From Candidatus Aenigmatarchaeota archaeon (GTDB lineage Archaea > Aenigmatarchaeota > Aenigmatarchaeia > PWEA01 > JACRMZ01), in contig JACRMZ010000064.1 in NCBI GenBank assembly GCA_016219455.1, positions 1-6,880 on the forward strand: DNA of 6,880 nt, given 5' to 3'. The translations under genes were made by a program, and so were the position numbers. Below are positions 4,945 through 6,880 of this stretch, piece by piece. The notes below the pieces were generated by a model. The model was given only the letters and a program-made list of their open reading frames with translations. It had not been told where the DNA came from and searched no databases. Each line of letters opens with the position of its first letter. Within the stretch, counting starts at the first letter, position 1.

Positions 4945-6880
4945 ATGAAGACCCTTGTGACTGCTGCCCTTCCGTATGTCCACGGGATGCCGCATCTTGG
5001 AAACGTCACGGCGCTTCTCCCAGCGGATGTTTACTCGCGCTACCTTCGCCTGAAGGGCGAAAAAACCATATTCATCTGCGGCTCCGACTCGCATGGAACT
5101 ATGTTTGAAGTGGTCGCGGAAAAACTCGGCGTAACGCCAAGGGAACTGGTTTACCGGAGCCACAAAGAAGTCGAAGAGATGTTCCATTCCCTTAATTTCA
5201 AGTTCGACCATTACGGGATAACAGACCATGATTTCAACAGGGAAACGACTCACTTTTTCTTTTCCAGGCTGAAGGAAAGGGGGTTCATAATAGAGAAAGA
5301 TGAGAAGAACCCCTACTGCAGGAACTGCAAAAAATTCCTTGCCGACAGATGGATAGAAGGCAAATGCCCCCACTGCTCGGGCCTTGGGCGCGGGGACCAA
5401 TGCGATGATTGCGGGACGCTGCTCAATCCTGAAGAGCTCAAGGAACCATACTGCGTCCACTGCTCCAAAAAGGATGTTGAATTCAGGGCTACCACGCACC
5501 TTTACCTCGACCTTTCAAAATTCGACAAAAAGCTCAAGGACTGGATTTCCAAGAAGGATTGGTCTGCAAACGTCAAGAATTACACACTCGGGTGGATAGC
5601 AACCGGGCTGAAGCCGCGCGCCATCACAAGGGACGCAAACTGGGGTTTCCAGGTTCCAGGAATGACAGGCAAGGTTTTTTACGTCTGGTTCGACGCTGTT
5701 TTGGGTTACATTTCAATAACAAAGGAATGGGCGGCAAAGACTGGCAACAGGTGGGAGGACTGGTGGAAGGGTCAAACGCGCCTTGTTCAGTTCATGGGGA
5801 AGGACAACGTCCCGTTCCACTCCATAATATGGCCTTCTATGCTGATGGGCGTTGATGACGGGTTCATCCTGCCGGAAGAGATTGTCAGTTCCGAGTACCT
5901 GATATCAAAGTCCGTTAAATTCTCAAAGAGCCGCGGCAACGGACTCACCAGCACCGAGGCAGTAAAGTTGCGTTCAGGCGACTACTGGCGATACTGCCTA
6001 ATGGCCCTTTATCCTGACACAAAGGATGCGGAGTTCACTCTGGAAATATTCAGGGAGAGGGTAAACAAGGAACTTATCGGGAACTTCGGGAACTTCGCCT
6101 ACCGCGTTCTCAGCTTCATAGGGAGCAGCTATTCGGGGGAGGTGCCAAACGCTCCCCTCAGCGACGCTGACAAACACGTTCTTGATGAAGTGTCAAAAAA
6201 AATAGACATGGCTTCAAAAGACCTTGACAGGTATCGCTTCAAGGAGGCACTATCAACAATAATTTCCATCTCATCAATCGGCAACGAGCATTTCCAGAAA
6301 AGCGAGCCGTGGAAAGACAAGGAACGGGGGAAAAGCGTCATGAGGACGTGCATAAACATATGCAAATCGTTGGCTATAGCCTCGCACCCATTCCTTCCAG
6401 AAACATCGCAAAAACTCTGGGCGCAAATTGGCCTTGCAGGAAATGTTGAAGAACTCAAATGGGATGACGCAAAGAAGTTCGACGTCCACGGAAAGATTGG
6501 GAAAGTCGATATTCTCTTGAAGAAGATTGATGATATTGAGATGGAAGAATGGAAGGGCAAATACGAAAGCAACGAGCCGAAAGCCGGGAAGGGGGGTTCT
6601 ATGGTATCATTTGATGAGTTCAAGAAGCTGGACATCCGCATAGCGGAGATAAAGAAAATCGAGGACATCGAAGGAAGCGACAAGCTCTACAGGCTTGAAC
6701 TGGACATTGGCGGCGAAAAACGGCAGTGCGTCGCAGGCATAAAGTCGCATTACCCCAAGGACAGGCTGCTAGGGAAAAAGATTGTCGTTATAGCCAACCT
6801 GGAACCTGCAACGATACGCGGAGTGAAAAGCGACTGCATGCTCCTTGCGGCAATAGACGGGAACTTGCCAGTCGTCCTTA
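4945..6880 (+). CDS. metG: Methionyl-tRNA synthetase with C-terminal tRNA-binding domain (3' end missing)
   Basis: This cytoplasmic class I enzyme charges tRNA-Met with methionine; 645 codons are present and the frame is open at the window edge. The HIGH-type signature lies in PYVHGMPHLGN (10-20), followed by GSDSHGT where many relatives have TDEHGT. Two zinc knuckles are visible: C125/C128/C141/C144 and C153/C156/C170/C173. The signature loop is KFSKS (325-329). The anticodon-binding helical domain begins around NKELIGNFGNFAYR. After a glycine/lysine-rich linker, residue 553 onward (VSFDEFKKLDIRIAEI, ending in the region LEPATIRGVKSDCMLLAA) is an EMAPII/Trbp111-like OB-fold domain that binds tRNA and often mediates dimerisation. 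The ATG is the first start after an in-frame TAG two codons upstream. The gene is transcribed divergently from the nurA operon, probably as a leaderless mRNA. Only the end of the OB domain should be missing. Confidence 0.97.
   Translation, partial: MKTLVTAALPYVHGMPHLGNVTALLPADVYSRYLRLKGEKTIFICGSDSHGTMFEVVAEKLGVTPRELVYRSHKEVEEMFHSLNFKFDHYGITDHDFNRETTHFFFSRLKERGFIIEKDEKNPYCRNCKKFLADRWIEGKCPHCSGLGRGDQCDDCGTLLNPEELKEPYCVHCSKKDVEFRATTHLYLDLSKFDKKLKDWISKKDWSANVKNYTLGWIATGLKPRAITRDANWGFQVPGMTGKVFYVWFDAVLGYISITKEWAAKTGNRWEDWWKGQTRLVQFMGKDNVPFHSIIWPSMLMGVDDGFILPEEIVSSEYLISKSVKFSKSRGNGLTSTEAVKLRSGDYWRYCLMALYPDTKDAEFTLEIFRERVNKELIGNFGNFAYRVLSFIGSSYSGEVPNAPLSDADKHVLDEVSKKIDMASKDLDRYRFKEALSTIISISSIGNEHFQKSEPWKDKERGKSVMRTCINICKSLAIASHPFLPETSQKLWAQIGLAGNVEELKWDDAKKFDVHGKIGKVDILLKKIDDIEMEEWKGKYESNEPKAGKGGSMVSFDEFKKLDIRIAEIKKIEDIEGSDKLYRLELDIGGEKRQCVAGIKSHYPKDRLLGKKIVVIANLEPATIRGVKSDCMLLAAIDGNLPVVL

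Noticed and set aside
4789..5499. 236-codon minus-strand ORF across the intergenic region and the start of metG
   Set aside because: It runs antisense to the catalytic and zinc-binding part of metG and overlaps the membrane-protein gene and promoter; its translation shows no family signature.
6129..6683. 184-codon minus-strand ORF inside metG
   Set aside because: It is a shadow of the anticodon-binding and tRNA-binding domains of metG and is serine/phenylalanine-rich without motifs.
1..6880. tRNA, rRNA, CRISPR arrays or riboswitches
   Set aside because: Essentially the whole window is coding. The only gap over 30 bases is 4869-4944, which holds promoter elements, and no repeat array or cloverleaf was seen.

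Overview
The window reads as chromosomal DNA from an archaeon. The evidence is an XPD/Rad3-type iron-sulfur helicase, a NurA nuclease, a methionyl-tRNA synthetase with two zinc knuckles, and an AT-rich TATA element placed at archaeal core-promoter distance from start codons. Genes are tightly packed, with overlaps of one to four bases, and most of the DNA has moderate GC. The sequence alone does not fix the lineage; an uncultivated euryarchaeal or DPANN-type genome would fit, but this is a weak inference.

Layout: a 76-bp divergent intergenic region (4869-4944) separates two transcription units. To the right, on the plus strand, metG (4945 to beyond 6880) encodes methionyl-tRNA synthetase with a C-terminal EMAPII/Trbp111-type tRNA-binding domain, cut by the window edge. 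To the left, on the minus strand, is a likely single operon. In transcription order it holds a small two-helix membrane protein (4868-4602), NurA nuclease (4601-3522), a 51-residue unknown protein (3522-3367), a DUF309 protein (3342-2956), a ChrA-family transporter (2959-1841), an XPD-like helicase (1816-38) and the first 13 codons of another gene (41-1). Junctions are TAG followed directly by ATG, a one-base TGATG overlap, a 24-base gap, an ATGA overlap, a 24-base gap and an ATGA overlap, so translational coupling is likely.

The probable theme of the operon is DNA end processing and repair. NurA (usually partner of HerA, which is not in this window) and an XPD-family helicase are co-transcribed with an anion transporter and small proteins of unknown role.

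The most unusual structure is around the first gene of the operon. The AT-rich segment 4608-4885 is bounded by perfect 8-bp inverted repeats and flanked by 7-bp direct repeats that match at 6 of 7 positions. This looks like a 278-bp non-autonomous insertion almost filled by the membrane-protein ORF. Removing it in silico would place the TATA element about 33 bases upstream of the NurA start. That suggests NurA was originally the first gene, and that the insertion now supplies its Shine-Dalgarno sequence. A second oddity is that the 51-residue ORF and the DUF309 ORF lie in the same frame, separated by one TGA and eight sense codons.
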